Positions 11,134 to 22,495 are shown, counted from the first letter of the stretch. The stretch: DNA of 64,000 nucleotides from Azolla caroliniana (GCA_043228905.1 JBHGNT010000009.1:9796001-9860000); one strand, 5' to 3'. Program-made: numbers and translations. Notes: generated from the letters alone by a model not told the origin.

Positions 11134-12047
11134 TTCTTCCGGGCATTCATTAGGTACAATGTGTTTACCTTCCGGGCCCGAGCCACAATCAGGCTCCCTT
11201 TGCTGAATTTCATGACATCGTTCTGGATGTTACCCGTGTAGCCCTCATCATCTAGCCGACCGGCTGATATCAGGTTCAGTCGAACCTCCGGAATGTGTCG
11301 GACATCCCTCATCAGCAACTTGCATCCGGTTGGTGTCGACAGCCCCACGTCTCCTATGCCGACAATTCGGCATGTACCTTCATTCCCCATCCGGACACAG
11401 CCGTGATCACCGGCTGAGTAGGATGAGAAGCATTTCCGGTCCGGGGTAAGGTGGAACGACGCTCTGGAGTCTACCACCCAAGTCATCTCGCCGCCGACAA
11501 GGTTTATCTCACTCTCCTCGGTGATGAGCATCAACTCCTCTTCACTTGCCGCGATTGCCATTGTTCCCTTCCGGTCCGGCCCCCTCCGGTCTTTACGGTT
11601 TCGGTTCGGGGTCCGCTTCGAATCGGTACCGTCGATCTCCTTATCTTTTCGGAAATGCCGACAGTTCTTTTGGAAGTGTCCTGGCTTGCCGCAATAGAAG
11701 CAAGTGGGCCTCCCCCTTGACTTTGACCGTGTCCCCGACTTCTCCCGGTTCTCGGGACTACGGTTTCTATGTCTTCCGCGTTCCAATTCGGTAAGGAGTG
11801 CTTTGGAGTCGGAGCTCATATCCTTATCTTTCTGATGCACCTCCTCATCTAGCAGGCTCGACTTCACCCTTGCTAGGGATAACCGTTTTCCTTCCGGCCC
11901 GGCGTTGCCCAAAGTGACAACCAACGTCTCCCAGCTATCTGGGAGGGAACCGAGCAGGAATAGGGCTAGTACCTCATCGGCGAGAGGTACTTCCAATGAA
12001 GTTGCCTGGTGGATCAGCCCCTGGAAGGGATTCATGTGCTCCGCCAT
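11130..12047 (-). pseudogene. E2 gag C-terminus and protease
   Basis: 305-aa frame: the gag capsid end (MAEHMNPFQGLIHQATSLEVPL), a zinc knuckle CFYCGKPGHFQKNC, then the protease with VVDSRASFHL. The catalytic D-S-G-A of copia proteases (intact as VVDSGASF in E1) has Gly changed to Arg. It overlaps the integrase frame by 4 nt. It is one frameshift away from the gag start (12049-12396). Confidence 0.88.
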
Positions 12048-12048
12048 G

Positions 12049-12396
12049 CTAGAGCCATCTTGGTACCCAGAGTCTTACTAGCTTCCGGAATACCGAAACC
12101 TGATTAACAACATTTTTGTTCTGAAACATTATGCCGATCTTCTCCGAGAGCTCATGAGGCTTGCTCTCTTCATTGAAGTTATTGTACATGCTCATGTCGA
12201 TGAAGCACCGTATGTACGCCGTTGTCTTCATGTGCATCACCTCCCATATCGCGGCGTCGATTTTGTCCGGTCTCTTGTCCCCGATCTGAACTGGCAGCCA
12301 GAGGTCTTTAACCACGAGCATGTCCCTCATCTTCGACTTCCACATTGAATAGTTGGAGCCGGTGAGCTTGAACATGCCGCCAAACGATTCGTCCAT
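12049..12396 (-). pseudogene. E2 gag N-terminal part
   Basis: Starts at ATG 12396, 15 nt downstream of the primer site, giving MDESFGGMFKLTGSNYSMWKSKMRD, a typical copia gag (UBN2/Retrotran_gag type) N-terminus. A one-base indel near 12065 throws it out of frame with the rest of gag. The open frame reaches upstream through the primer site, but that is not a plausible start. Confidence 0.85.
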
Positions 12397-12411
12397 TTTC
12401 TGTGTCGTTTC

Positions 12412-12423
12412 GCTCTGATACCA
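12412..12423 (-). promoter_or_regulatory. E2 primer binding site (initiator Met tRNA type)
   Basis: TGGTATCAGAGC on the minus strand, the standard plant copia primer site complementary to the 3' end of initiator Met tRNA, 2 nt after the LTR end. Repeated in the second-unit remnant at 9019-9030. Confidence 0.9.
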
Positions 12424-12425
12424 CT

Positions 12426-13139
12426 TGACGAGAACTGTACGCTCCTTGTACGCAACGCTCGGCCACAATCGAGCTTAGAACCATACACAGAGAATGGGAA
12501 ATAAAGAACGACACAATGGAAGAGAAGAGTACGAAGGATGTTTAACGTGGAAAACCCCAAACTAGGGAAAAACCACGGTAGCCCACAGGCTGCAAACTAT
12601 CACTAGGTTAGTATGTACAGCAGTGAGTTCACGGAGGCAACGACCTCGTGCTCACGATCTTCGCCACAGGCGGCGGTTACAACAGAGGCAACGACCTCTT
12701 TCTCTCTCTCTCTCTCTGTACACTGTTACGTGCTCTGATCTCACGTAGACAAGAAATAATACCAACCATTACTAAAAGTTTTCCCTAAGTCATATTTATT
12801 CTGATATGACTTTTCAGCTATTTGCACATATAGCCTCGATGGACTCTCAGAAACATATTTACGAATATGTCTCTTCATCCGGTGAGCATTCCTCACCGGG
12901 TCTGCACCATCCGGCTCTCCGTAGCCGGGTACTCCTCATCCGGTCCTTGCCGGGTCTGCACCATCCGGCTCTCCGTAGCCGGGTACTCCTCATCCGGTCC
13001 TCGCCGGGTCTGCATCATCCGGCTCTCCGTAGCCGGGTACTCCTCATATGGTTTCGGCCGAGGCCTGTCGGCCTCGGCTGAGTTTGTTCATCAGCACTGT
13101 TTTTCTCCCTTCCCATCCGGAGGGACGTGTCTCCCAACA
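12426..13139 (-). repeat. E2 5' LTR (714 bp) with 54-bp internal repeats
   Basis: On the plus strand from TGACGAGAACTG to CTCCCAACA. It matches the E1 LTR (TGTTGGTAGACAGGTCCC start in sense). It contains three tandem 54-bp units (about 12890-13050, core ATCCGGCTCTCCGTAGCCGG) and a (TC)n tract at 12700-12717. The rest is U3/R/U5. Confidence 0.87.
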
Positions 13140-14474
13140 CATCATTGGTTTCGAGGATGAACATTCTTCCATCTCGATGCCCTTGCGCAATGATCCAGCC
13201 TTCCTCCTCGATAAAGCAACCACGGTGGGTAAATTGGACCTGCATTCCATGACCTATGATCTGGCCGACCAACACCAAGTTCTTGGTGATCATCGGAACA
13301 TGCAGGACATTCCTCATGAACCCTTTCTGGCCAACATGGCTCAGTGGGACATCTTCGATGTGCTCGATGGGATGTGGGGTCTCGTCTCTTGTTTTGACTA
13401 GACCCGGCTTTTCCAACTTCTCAAGGAAAGAGAACCAGACCTTGTGGTTCGTCATGTAGTTTGAAGCTCCGGAGTCCAAATACCAAAGTTCTTCCGACTT
13501 TGAGTCGGATGCAACCATTTTGTTGGCCTTATGCTTCATTACGAGGGCCGGTCCCGACTCGGCTCTCTGTGAGCTTCCGGCATAGTGCGATCGGTGACGC
13601 ATGTATGCGTCTTTCCGGCTCGATCCGGCTTTTTCCCAATCGGCACTTTGCTTCCAACACTCGCTTTCTTTGTGGCCCTTTTGGCAATAGTACCAGCATT
13701 CCGTGTCGGCTTTACCTTTCCGGTTTCCGATGCCGCTTTCACTCCCCCTATTCTTCAAGTGTCTGTAATTGTTGTCGACACCATCTTTGTGCCTCCGATT
13801 CTACTCTTGTCGGCCGCCTATATTGCGTGTCGATCCGCCTTGACCACCACGACTACGGGGTCTCTCTGCCTCCGTGTACAACATCTTGTTGTTGGTGTTC
13901 GTGCTCGTCAATGCACCCACGTGGTTCTCCTCTACAAGGAGCATTGAATGTAAGTCGAAAAATGAGGGCGTATTCTCCCTTGTACATACTGCCATCTAGA
14001 ATGCTCCGAACTTTGACACCAGGCCCCTGAGACAGACCTCTACCATGTCACCTCCTTGATGGTCACGTTGATGGAGGCTAGTGAATCGAAGATGTCTTTA
14101 GTCCAGGCTATGTAGTCGGCCACCGACATGTCCTTCTTCTGGACATTGCTCTACTACTATTGGAGTTGCAACTTCTGGGCCGTGGTGCTTGTGGCGAAGA
14201 CCCTTTTCAAGTTTCCCCAAGTTTCCTTTGGTGTCTTGGCGTCCCGGATATGGCTTAGCAGTTTATCACCGACACTAGATGTGTAGCAGTACATTACCCT
14301 ACTTGCCGCTTGTTCCCAAACTGGGAAGTCCCTGAGTGCCGCATCAGGTGTCGTATCGTTAGCTCTATCGACATAACTCTAGTAGCCATGCTTGAGCAGG
14401 TACTGGTGCATCTTGTTCGACCAAGATGTGTAGTTGGATTTGTCGAGCTTCTCCGTTGGGAATGAGCTAGCCAT
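13140..14474 (-). pseudogene. F gag and protease
   Basis: The gag starts near 14474 (MASSFPTEKLDKSNYTSW, a classic copia gag N-terminus) and is interrupted by stops. 13015-13758 is open over the knuckle region (CWYYCQKGHKESEC: C-x3-C rather than C-x2-C) and the protease (LWYLDSGASNYMTNH, intact D-S-G-A). The frame ends at ILETNDV, where E2 is inserted. After that the ORF reads into the E2 LTR. Confidence 0.85.
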
Positions 14475-14566
14475 TCCTCAGTCCATTCTCTCCTTCATGT
14501 TCTTTACTGATTGTTAGGGTTTGTCCGTAGAGGTCGCTTGTTGTCAATAAAGGTTCTCAAAGCTTG

Positions 14567-14579
14567 CGCTCTACTACCA
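14567..14579 (-). promoter_or_regulatory. F primer binding site
   Basis: TGGTAGTAGAGCG on the minus strand, a two-base variant of the initiator-Met-type TGGTATCAGAGC site, directly adjacent to the LTR end at 14580. Confidence 0.75.
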
Positions 14580-15023
14580 TGAAAAGGATATTGTGCGGAA
14601 GCTAAGACAAAACCAGCTAGTCCGGTTAACAACATAACACAAAACGGAGGTTTAATGGAAAGATTGAATACATGGGAGAGACAGAGAGAGAGATAGCAAA
14701 ACAACATAAACTCAATTTCAAAATATCACTCTGTACATACAAATGTCGTACAGAACACTTTTTATACAAGTCCTTAAAAGGACTGACAGAAGTACTAACA
14801 TGTACTTCAATGCTCATACAAGCGACTAACACTAACTCCAAGGAATATGCCTACATACTAGGCTCAGACCATAGGTTCCAACGGCCTACTATTTCTCACT
14901 ATTTTGGAGTAAGATCCGGTTCTCCGGTCCGGCTTAGGTTCCGTATACCAATATATCCGGACACCAATCCGGGTACCTATCTAGTTCCCCGTTCCGGATA
15001 CCGATCAGGATCTGGCTGAGCAT
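14580..15023 (-). repeat. F 5' LTR (about 444 bp, start possibly truncated)
   Basis: In sense it ends CAATATCCTTTTCA just before the primer site. It has a TATA-like GTATAAAAAG and a CT-rich tract. Its outer end abuts the integrase remnant of A2 at about 15022. The terminus there (TGCTCAGCC) does not mirror the inner terminus, so some bases of the LTR may be missing. Confidence 0.7.
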
Positions 15024-15029
15024 GCCCGC

Positions 15030-17650
15030 TCAATAGGGTATGGCCAACCTTGATCCCTCTAGCGCCGCGAGGTGGTAGGTGGCGTTGTCGTTGGCGCTCA
15101 TCACCACATACGGTTCAAACCATCTTCTTGTGAACTTTCTTGTCATGTTGTGTTGGTTGTCAAAGCTGATGTCATATACCAATGCCCAATCTCCTTCTTC
15201 GATCTTTTTGGGATGCAGTCGATGTGTCTTGTTGAACCAAATATTGTTCTTCACTCGGGCTACCTCTATTATCTTTTGTGCATTTTCTAAATCTTCCGTC
15301 CTTCTTTCGAGCTATCTTATTCGCGCTGCCAATAATTCTTCTCGGCTCATCTCGTTCTTGCTTGAGGTGATCGTCCTTTTGATGGGCATTACCGGTTTTT
15401 TTCCATACATAAGCTCTATTGGCATATACCTTGTCACAGAACTGTGTGTAGTTCTGTCGGCCCACAAGGCATAGGGCAATAGTCATGGTCAGTTCCCTAC
15501 TCGACCGTTGCATGCTCGTACAATGACGTTGACTATCAATCCATGACCTCGCTCGATCTTCCCATTCACTTCCGGATTGTAGGTAGTCGTGAGGGAGAGC
15601 TTCACGCTTTCACGCCCTCACGCCTAGTCGCTCGAAGGTGCTTTGTGTGCATCTAACTCCCCTCGGTCGGCCAATAGCTTTCCCACACATCCGTATCGGT
15701 AGACGACCTCTTCGAGTAGAAATTTGCAAAAGGCTAACATCGTCTTATTTGCCAAGGCCCGTCCTTCCACCTAATTTGTTTGGTATTCTCTTGCCAGTAC
15801 CAAGTACTTCATCTGTCCCAGTCCCATGGGCATCGAGACCAGGTCCACCATCCATTCGAAATGTATGGTGAGTGGGTATATTGGCCACAACTCATCACGA
15901 TGACGTATGTTTGAATGTACCGAGTAGTTTTCGCATGTGGACACAAAATGAAGTACATCTTTGTACATGCTCGGCCACTAGTACTCTAGCTTTTTGAACG
16001 TCGTCCATGTCCCTCTATGACCTGCCCAAGGACTCTCGTGGAATTCAGACATCAGCATCGCTTGGTCCTCTTTCTTTGCCACTACTTGACATGACATTCT
16101 TGTCCTTCTCTTTGGGTGCCGCCAAAGGAATCCTCCCTTCCGAAAGTACTAGTAAGATTTCTTCTAGATTTCTATTGTCTCCTCCTTCATCCACGAGGCA
16201 TCCGTCATCATTATTCTCAAGAACCTGTTGATCAATAACCACTTTCCTTCATACTCGTTCTCGTTGAAGGAGTGGAGGGTTGGTGTGTCTTTGTCTTCCG
16301 CCAATAGTAGGGCCGTCTTGAAGAAGTTGAGGGTGGTGTCTTCATTTTGCGAAACCATATCACTTTCATTCTCGAATCTTGCTAGTGACAACATGTCAGC
16401 CATGACGTTGTTCTTTCCTGCAATGTGGAGGATCTTTGGGTTCAAAGCATAGCCAAATCTGGTATCGCACATCCTGAGATCATCCCAAGGATTGGGAGAC
16501 AATCCCTCTCAATTATCACTTTTGACCCGATACCCTAGAGTTCTCGCTTGAATTGGGCATATCCTTGTTGTCATTTGCTAAGAACTTTGCTCCAAATCAA
16601 ATGGCATACCGTGCACTATCTTCTCCTTCTTGGTTGATGACCCACGTGATTCTGGTGGGGCTCATATCCACAATCACATAAATTGGCTTTCCTTTGGTAT
16701 AGTCGTCCTTTCGTAGAGTTGGAGCTTCAAGAAATAGTTTCTTCAATATTCATATCGCATTTGTATGCTCCTCTTGCTATTCGAACTTCTTCCTTTTCTT
16801 CAGCAATGCATATAATGGCTTGGCAACATGAGCGTAATGCGGAATCTAGATATGATAAAAGGCACACGCTCCAAATAATCATCGCACCTCTATCTAGGAT
16901 ATACATTCTTTCCACATCTCTTGAATAACATTCACCTTCTCAAGAGAGGGTTTCCGTCCGTATGGTCCGCAAAGATGTCCCAGTACTAGGACCTCACATT
17001 GACAGAATGCCGACTTTTTTCCAGAGAATGTGAGCCCTGCTCCTAGTCTTTGAAGAGCTCTCTCATAGTCTTCAATATGGTTTGAAACAAATCTTCTACA
17101 TCCATCTTGATCTAACAACTCATCGTTTTTTTATTTAGGGCACCCTTTTATAGGAATATCATCGACGAAACACATCGTAATCTCTGGGATGTAGTCTCTT
17201 AGTACTTTGTTCAGGACATTCACCACGTGTGCTATAGAGTTAGTTACACCTTGAGGTAGGGTGGAAATCCGTACCAATCCAATCGAGGTCCTCATTGTTG
17301 TGAAGTCTCTACTATCGACTGCTAGTTGAAACTGATCTTAGCTTGAGTAGAGATCACCAATAGAATAAATGGACCTTCCCGCAAATGCTTCCGTGAACTC
17401 ATCAATACTTGGACCAATTCCATACCAATCCAATCATGGTGCTCATTGTTATGATGTGTCTACTATCGACTGCTAGTTGAAACTGATCTTAGCTTCAGTA
17501 GAGATCACCAATAGAATAAATGGACCTTCCCGCAAATGCTTCCGCGAACTCATCAATACTTGGACCAATTCCGGCATTGCGAGTCATCACTTTATTCACT
17601 AGTTAAAGATCTTGTATGAACCTTAAGGTTCCATTCTTCTTTGGTACCGT
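15030..17650 (-). pseudogene. A2 RT, RNase H, integrase (heavily decayed)
   Basis: Short open pieces in the order RT palm (16894-17118), RNase H (16164-16502, with HIAGKNNVMADMLS), integrase zinc domain (15771-15968) and integrase C-terminus (15030-15254, KTHRLHPKKIEEGDWALVYDIS). Many stops and deletions; more decayed than A1 or B. Includes a 151-bp tandem duplication in RT. Confidence 0.83.
17273..17574. repeat. 151-bp tandem duplication inside A2 RT
   Basis: ACCAATCCAAT begins at 17273 and again at 17424, and the following ~145 bp are nearly identical (sharing the CTACTATCGACTGCTAGTTG segment). A local duplication that occurred after the element decayed. Confidence 0.85.
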
Positions 17651-18985
17651 TGTCGCGGAAATCCGCGCGTGCGTGTCGAATAGGACGTGATCATGAGGGT
17701 CTTGGACTAGGGAGTAAGAGGAGGGAGAGAAGCTTGGGAGTTCAACTGAGAAGGAAGAGAAAGATTAAGATTCAAGAGATTAAGATTCAAGAGAATAAGA
17801 TCTAAACCAGACAAGATATATTACGGAAAGCACCAAACCAATTACAACCGAGACCGTTATCGCGGTATTCCGTGAGTACGTGTAAGATCTTAGGCGGGAC
17901 CACGGGGATCTTGGACTAGGGAGTAGAGGGGGAATGGAAACTTAGCTCGAGAGGAGAGGAGAAAGAATAGGACATAAACATAGAATGGATGGAGGCAAGA
18001 TACACAAACGAGTTATATTAAGAAACACCAAACACTTTACAACCATGACCGCATAGGCCGAACGAAAACACTATATGGAACCCTAACCAGATAAGTAAAG
18101 AAGATGAGGAAGAAGAAACCCTAAACCCGAAATGGTATGAAGAAGAAGAAGAATAGTAAAACCCTAGACGAAACCCTAAAACTGAAATAGAAACCCACGA
18201 CCTAAGTGGTATACCTCTCTCACTCAAAATAGGCAACCCTTCACAAGAGACCTCTCCCTTCCTTTTATAGCTTGAGGGAGGGACATTACAATGTGCGATA
18301 AATTCTCCCCCTTATTCTATACACCATTTTCCTACTATACAGGTGCACATGTTGCACATTGCTGACTTGCCCATTCCATCCTGGTTTCACACCAAAGCCG
18401 GAAATCTTGACGACACCATGTAGGCCAAATATAAACCCTCTAGATGAAACCCTAACCGGATACGGGAAAAGAAGAAGAAGAAGAAGAAGACAAATGAAAC
18501 CCCTAAAACAAGATCCTAAAACCCAAAATTCTAAAACCCTAATGGCAACCCAAAGAAACCCAAAAAGTGGAAGCCCTTCAAAAATGCCCCCTCACTCCCT
18601 TTTATAGTAGTAAGGGGTGACGTAAATTACATAAAGAAGAGGTCAACCCCCCCTTCTTTCGATGGGGGGAATATTTGGCCTTTATCTTAGGAGGAGAGAT
18701 TGATGGAGCCTTAACTCCCTCTCCTCACACACACATTATGCCCATTACTCACTACACCCGTACTTCATTTACTCTCCCTTTAGTCTACATGTGCATGTGC
18801 ACATAAGTGCACATCACATTTACACTTTATGAATTTTCGTAGTGCACTTTTAACACCTTACATTTACCCTTCCTTTTTTACATTTGTTTCTTTTACAAAT
18901 CTTCCAAGTGCATGTGCAATGTTGCACATCCCCATTTTATCCATCCCACTTGGTTTTCTCACCATGGCTGAAAATCCTCAAGACA
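17651..18985 (-). repeat. A-family solo LTR (outer), inserted in A2 RT
   Basis: Begins TGTCGCGGAAATCCGCG, ends CCTCAAGACA. Flanked by CCGT at 17647-17650 and 18986-18989. The uninterrupted target is visible in A1 (GGCACCGTGAACC at about 2232). Contains the family U5 block (GGGTCTTGGACTAGGGAG) and a TATA-like tttatag. About 777 bp once the nested inner LTR is removed. No internal element sequence, hence a solo LTR. Confidence 0.88.
17858..18415 (-). repeat. A-family solo LTR (inner), nested in the outer one
   Basis: Begins TATCGCGGTATTCC, ends CTTGACGACA. Flanked by CCGT (17854-17857) and CCAT (18416-18419), one transition apart. Carries the U5 block (GGGACCACGGGGATCTTGGA). Minisatellite-like gaagaaga runs lie inside and to its right. 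Confidence 0.82.
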
Positions 18986-20206
18986 CCGTGAACCACCTAT
19001 TTGAGTAAGGAGCATTCGACGGTTCCAGAATTCCCATCTCGACCTTCTCTTTCAAGAGCTTGATTAATTTTGGAATGTGCACACTTGGGACTAGTATCAG
19101 TTTCAGGTTCCACGACACATGTGGTATTGTGAATATTACCATCAGTTCTATTATCCTTGGATCTGCGCATTCGATTTCATTCAGATAGAATGCAAATGAT
19201 TTCCCATGTCTTTCGAGCATTTCCCAAAATGCGCCTTGCTCTTCTGGCAAGAGAAATTCATCTTTCCCAACATGAAGCTTTTCTGTTGTCTCTTTAGTGA
19301 AGGCATGTCTGATTCCTCTCGGATCCCGTAGTCTTGGATCCTATGCAACTTTCTTCATTTTTTGCCAGCTATCCTCTAGTAGCAGAATAGCAATAGGCTT
19401 TACTTTCTTGTCCACCATTTTGTATTTCGTATTAACGTCAACTATCTTGGCCATGATACTTCGATTATACTCGTCGATGGCAACGTACATTTCGATGGAG
19501 TTTATTTGAATTGCTTGCTGGCTACGAGGGCCCAAGTCCATGACATTCTCCATTTCTCCAATGGTGTCGTTAAACGAGGTTTCCTCCATAACCCATTCGA
19601 TGCTTTCATCGTTTTCCATTATTTGTTCTTCTCTTAAAGCTTTCTCGAAGCTTTGCATCCGATACTTCTCTTCTTTGTCAAACGTGTTGATTTTGCACAC
19701 TCCATTAGGGGCTACGTATAACCCTCCTTTCACAAATTCGTGAACCTTTCTTCCTTCTTGGGGCGTACACTTATTTGTACTATTCACACCCCACTCACAA
19801 ATAACCCGGCCTAAAAATCCGACACATCATCTCTGAGACTATCCCAATTCCTTTCATGGTTGGCATGTATAATCAAGAATTGTACAATCTTCTTCCCGTC
19901 AAGACTCCTTACTCGAGCAAATACCACACCATTGTCAAACACTTTGGTTTCCATCCGGGATGATGTTATGTATGTTTGTCCTAGAATGATACGATGTGAT
20001 GCCGAGTCTTGAACAAAAAAGTGTTTATCTATTTCGACATCGCCAATCATGATGGGGATATTAGGACATGCATCATACATGTCTTCAGTAGCTTTCTTTG
20101 CTACACCATGATTTGTATTTATGGGCCATCTTCCCTTTTTGTAAACCTTAGTCGACATAAGGTTGATCTCGAACCCATGGTCTAACCATCTGGTTATACT
20201 TTGCAC
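18986..20206 (-). pseudogene. A2 protease, pol linker and RT start
   Basis: 19811-20206 carries the protease (LDHGFEINLMS, VILGQTYITSS equivalent to A1). 19341-19787 and 18978-19250 carry the linker (EETSFNDTIGE) and RT fingers (VPSVHIPKLIKLLKEK...SNRWFTV). Interrupted at the RT by the solo LTR. Each piece ends in a stop. Confidence 0.82.
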
Positions 20207-20209
20207 ACG

Positions 20210-20475
20210 TGTGTTACCCGGCCGACAAAGGAGTTCAAGACCAGAATGTGAAAGGGATTGTTATTCAGAATCTATTTTAATTAAGTAGAATAGATTATAA
20301 TTAAGTAGTGAACGGACAGACCGGAATCGGTATGCCGATCTGGATCCGGACCAGTTCCGAACAGGTGCCGGTTGGCACCGTTTTGTACGCAGCACCGGTG
20401 ACCTATATAAAGGCCCGGTTACAATGTAAAACTTTAACGGAGAATTAATATAAGCTTCTTGTTTTATCTTCACGT
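20210..20475 (+). repeat. D 5' LTR, part 1 (before B insertion)
   Basis: Starts TGTGTTACCCGGCCGAC, the inverted match of the LTR end TAACACA at 27649-27655. It resembles the C LTR start (TGTTGGCCGG). TATA box CTATATAAAG at 20403-20412. Confidence 0.75.
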
Positions 20476-21125
20476 TGTTGTGAAGAAAACCGTCACTTAG
20501 CGCAATCGGTGCATAGCGCGCGCGAACCGACTCTTCACGCGTACGTGCCCTTTAATGTATATAATAGAGGATTAGGTACAAAGGTATATCCTAGGTAGTT
20601 AGATTCGGTAGGTAGGAAGTTAATGAGGGAAACGACTCCCTTCTTGAAGCTATAAAGGAGAGGGAGACGCAGGGAGAAGGGGGCCGCGCATTGAGGAGGA
20701 CGAAGTGCTGTCGGACCGTAACCGAACGCTTCTCCTCTATTTGTTCTCTATTGCTCTTCTCTGCGGGTTTTCGGGAGGCTCACGCTGCTTCGAGGAACAT
20801 TGTGTGCTTCCGGCAGCACCTCCATCCTATCCCCTTTTCATGCGCAGACGAACAGGCATCGACATCTGTTCGTCGGCCTGTTCGGTTGTAACCGCTCGCG
20901 TGCTCTGTTGTTTATTTGACATTCGTTAATATACAAACATTTGTGTCTCTTTGTCTCTGTGTCCATTCACGTCTTCTGCGTTGACGGGCTGTGCCCCTGT
21001 GTTTCTTTGCTCATACGTAACCGGGCGTCTCTCTCTTTCTCTTTCCCCTTCTATCACCTGCTCTACGGTTGAAGACCCCGGTGGTCCCACCTCGTTTCTC
21101 CACGCACGCGCGTAGTAACGCGACA
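20476..21125 (+). repeat. B 5' LTR (650 bp)
   Basis: TGTTGTGAAGAAAACCG to CGTAGTAACGCGACA. TATA-like TGTATATAATAG at about 20555-20566. The U5 has the family block GAAGACCCCGGTGGTCCC and ends in a hairpin CGCGT-AGTA-ACGCG. Small ORFs inside are repeated in the 3' LTR and are not genes. Confidence 0.95.
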
Positions 21126-21129
21126 TATT

Positions 21130-21145
21130 TGGTGAACCCGACGTG
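21130..21145 (+). promoter_or_regulatory. B primer binding site
   Basis: TGGTGAACCCGACGTG, 4 nt after the LTR end; the same site as in A1 and A2. Confidence 0.82.
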
Positions 21146-22495
21146 AACAAGGCGGCAAAGGAGCAGAAGATGAGGGGGTCGGATCTTGCAGAGGCCATGG
21201 CTTCGGCCGTGGACCGGATAGTGAGCGCGCGCGAGGGCACCGGCGCCCTTGACAGGGCTATTGAGGCGATCGTCGGTACGATCGGCCGGTTCAGTGGAAA
21301 GGATGCCATGAGTTATTTGGCGTCCTATCGGGTGGAGATGTTGATGAGGGATATTCCGGAAGAGAGGCGTCTTGCCGGATTCCCTCGAGTGGTGATGCCG
21401 GGCATCCATGCGGAGGTGCCCGAGGTCCGGGCGGAGAGCCGGACCTAGGAGGAGTTCGAAGGACGGCTCCTGGAGAAATACGGGCTGGATGACGCACTTT
21501 GACTTTCGAAGCGGGGCTTCATGGAGTGGGTGGAGTCCCCCAACAAAGGAAGAAATGCGTCGGTACTCCTCCGAGAGTTTGAGGAACGCTTTGCGCGCCT
21601 TTCGGCGCTCGATTGGACCGTTCTGGACACAAGTCGTGTCCTACTATTTGTCAAATCGGTTGATGCACGGGATCGGGAGCAACTGGGCTCCTTACTGGAA
21701 ACCGAAGACGGGCTGACGGCCGACTGGGCCGCGGTAAAAAGAGTCTGCAGCCATTTTGACAAACGGTGGGAGTGGGCTGATACAGAGACGACCGGGGCGG
21801 GTCCCGTCGCAGCAAGGAAGCTCGAACCGATACCGCAGGCGCGAAGGGAAGAGACCCGGGAGTGGCTCGAAACCGGTTCGGCTTCGACCGGCGTGGTCAG
21901 AGGCTCGTCTGGGGGAACAACTTTGGAGGAGTTGACACAGGCGGTAAAGGATCTCCAGATCGCCCAGGCTCGGAGGGAAGGTGGCGAACAGGCCCGTGAT
22001 CGACGGCCTCCGGCAGGAAATAGGTGCATGTGGTGCGACGAGGTCGGCCACATCCGGAAAGACTGCGGGGACTTTGCGGAGGCTTTGAGAAGCCGGGTAG
22101 TGTACCTGTGGGAAGGTCGGGTGCACGCCAGCGATACCCGGAGGGCCCTGAACCGAAACGATGGGCGAGGAGGAATGAAAAGGCTGATGGAAGAGGCGGC
22201 GGCCCGGCACGCGGAGACCGTCCACTACTCAGCGTCAGCCGGTATTCGGGTCGGAGGCAGCGAGGCCCGGAAGGAGAGCAAAGCCGGGTTCTGACCGACG
22301 GTGCTAGAAGGCCTCGTCGGTGCCCGACTAAAGAAAGACGAGGCGGACCGCGCGGAGAAGTGGGTCCAGGAGGTAACCGGGTGGAATGACCCGGTCGAAG
22401 AAAAGACGGATTTCGTCGAAGCAGCTTGCCAGAACTACGAGGCTCTGGTTGAAGACAAACGGGTAGGTAAAACCGGAGGGGCTAGACCCTCATAG
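21143..22495 (+). pseudogene. B gag
   Basis: One frame from 21143 to 22495 broken by stops near 21446, 21500 and 22294. At 21446 and 22294 A1 has a Trp codon (TGG to TAG/TGA). Capsid segment with SGKDAMSYLASYRVEM and LTADWAAVKRVCSHF; zinc knuckle CMWCDEVGHIRKDC (C-x2-C-x4-H-x4-C) at about 22026-22067. After 22301 comes a Gag-protease spacer (WVQEVTGWNDPVEE). The first ATG overlaps the primer site by 3 nt; a second ATG at 21170 is an equally plausible start. Confidence 0.87.

Larger units (their letters stand above)
8847..13139 (-). mobile_element. Ty1/copia retrotransposon E2 inserted in F, left end deleted
   Basis: Flanked by CATCA (8842-8846 and 13140-13144). From right: 5' LTR, initiator-Met-type primer site, gag, protease, integrase, RT. 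At 9053/9054 the RNase H is joined to the last ~20 bp of an LTR, followed by primer site and gag start. The structure is therefore LTR-internal-(deleted)-LTR end-gag, the footprint of a tandem element. The left terminus is lost: the gag fragment itself begins with CATCACC next to the target duplication. Same family as E1. Confidence 0.88.
6527..15023 (-). mobile_element. Ty1/copia retrotransposon F, interrupted by E2
   Basis: A minus-strand copia element. Its 5' LTR is 14580-15023, primer site 14567-14579, gag 14474-13760, protease 13500-13140, and it continues after the E2 insertion into integrase, RT and RNase H (8846-6527). Removing E2 and one CATCA copy rejoins the reading frame exactly (ILETNDV then KGQKVES), which proves the two parts are one element. 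A purine-rich tract (about 6545-6556) follows the RNase H. A 3' LTR matching 14580-15023 is not present at the left end. Confidence 0.88.
15024..20209 (-). mobile_element. Gypsy element A2, 3' half
   Basis: Minus-strand A-family remnant: protease (20206-19811), pol linker and RT start (19787-18986), a solo-LTR insertion, then RT, RNase H and integrase (17650-15030). The other half (gag, primer site, 5' LTR) lies at 49494-51476, on the far side of the D nest. Relative to A1, ~600 bp between the protease active-site region and gag is deleted near 20180. The 3' LTR is absent: the left edge joins F. Confidence 0.85.

Noticed and set aside
20691-20929. Small ORFs (66 and 74 aa) repeated at 27029-27267
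   Set aside because: Duplicated only because they lie in the two B LTRs; no coding features.
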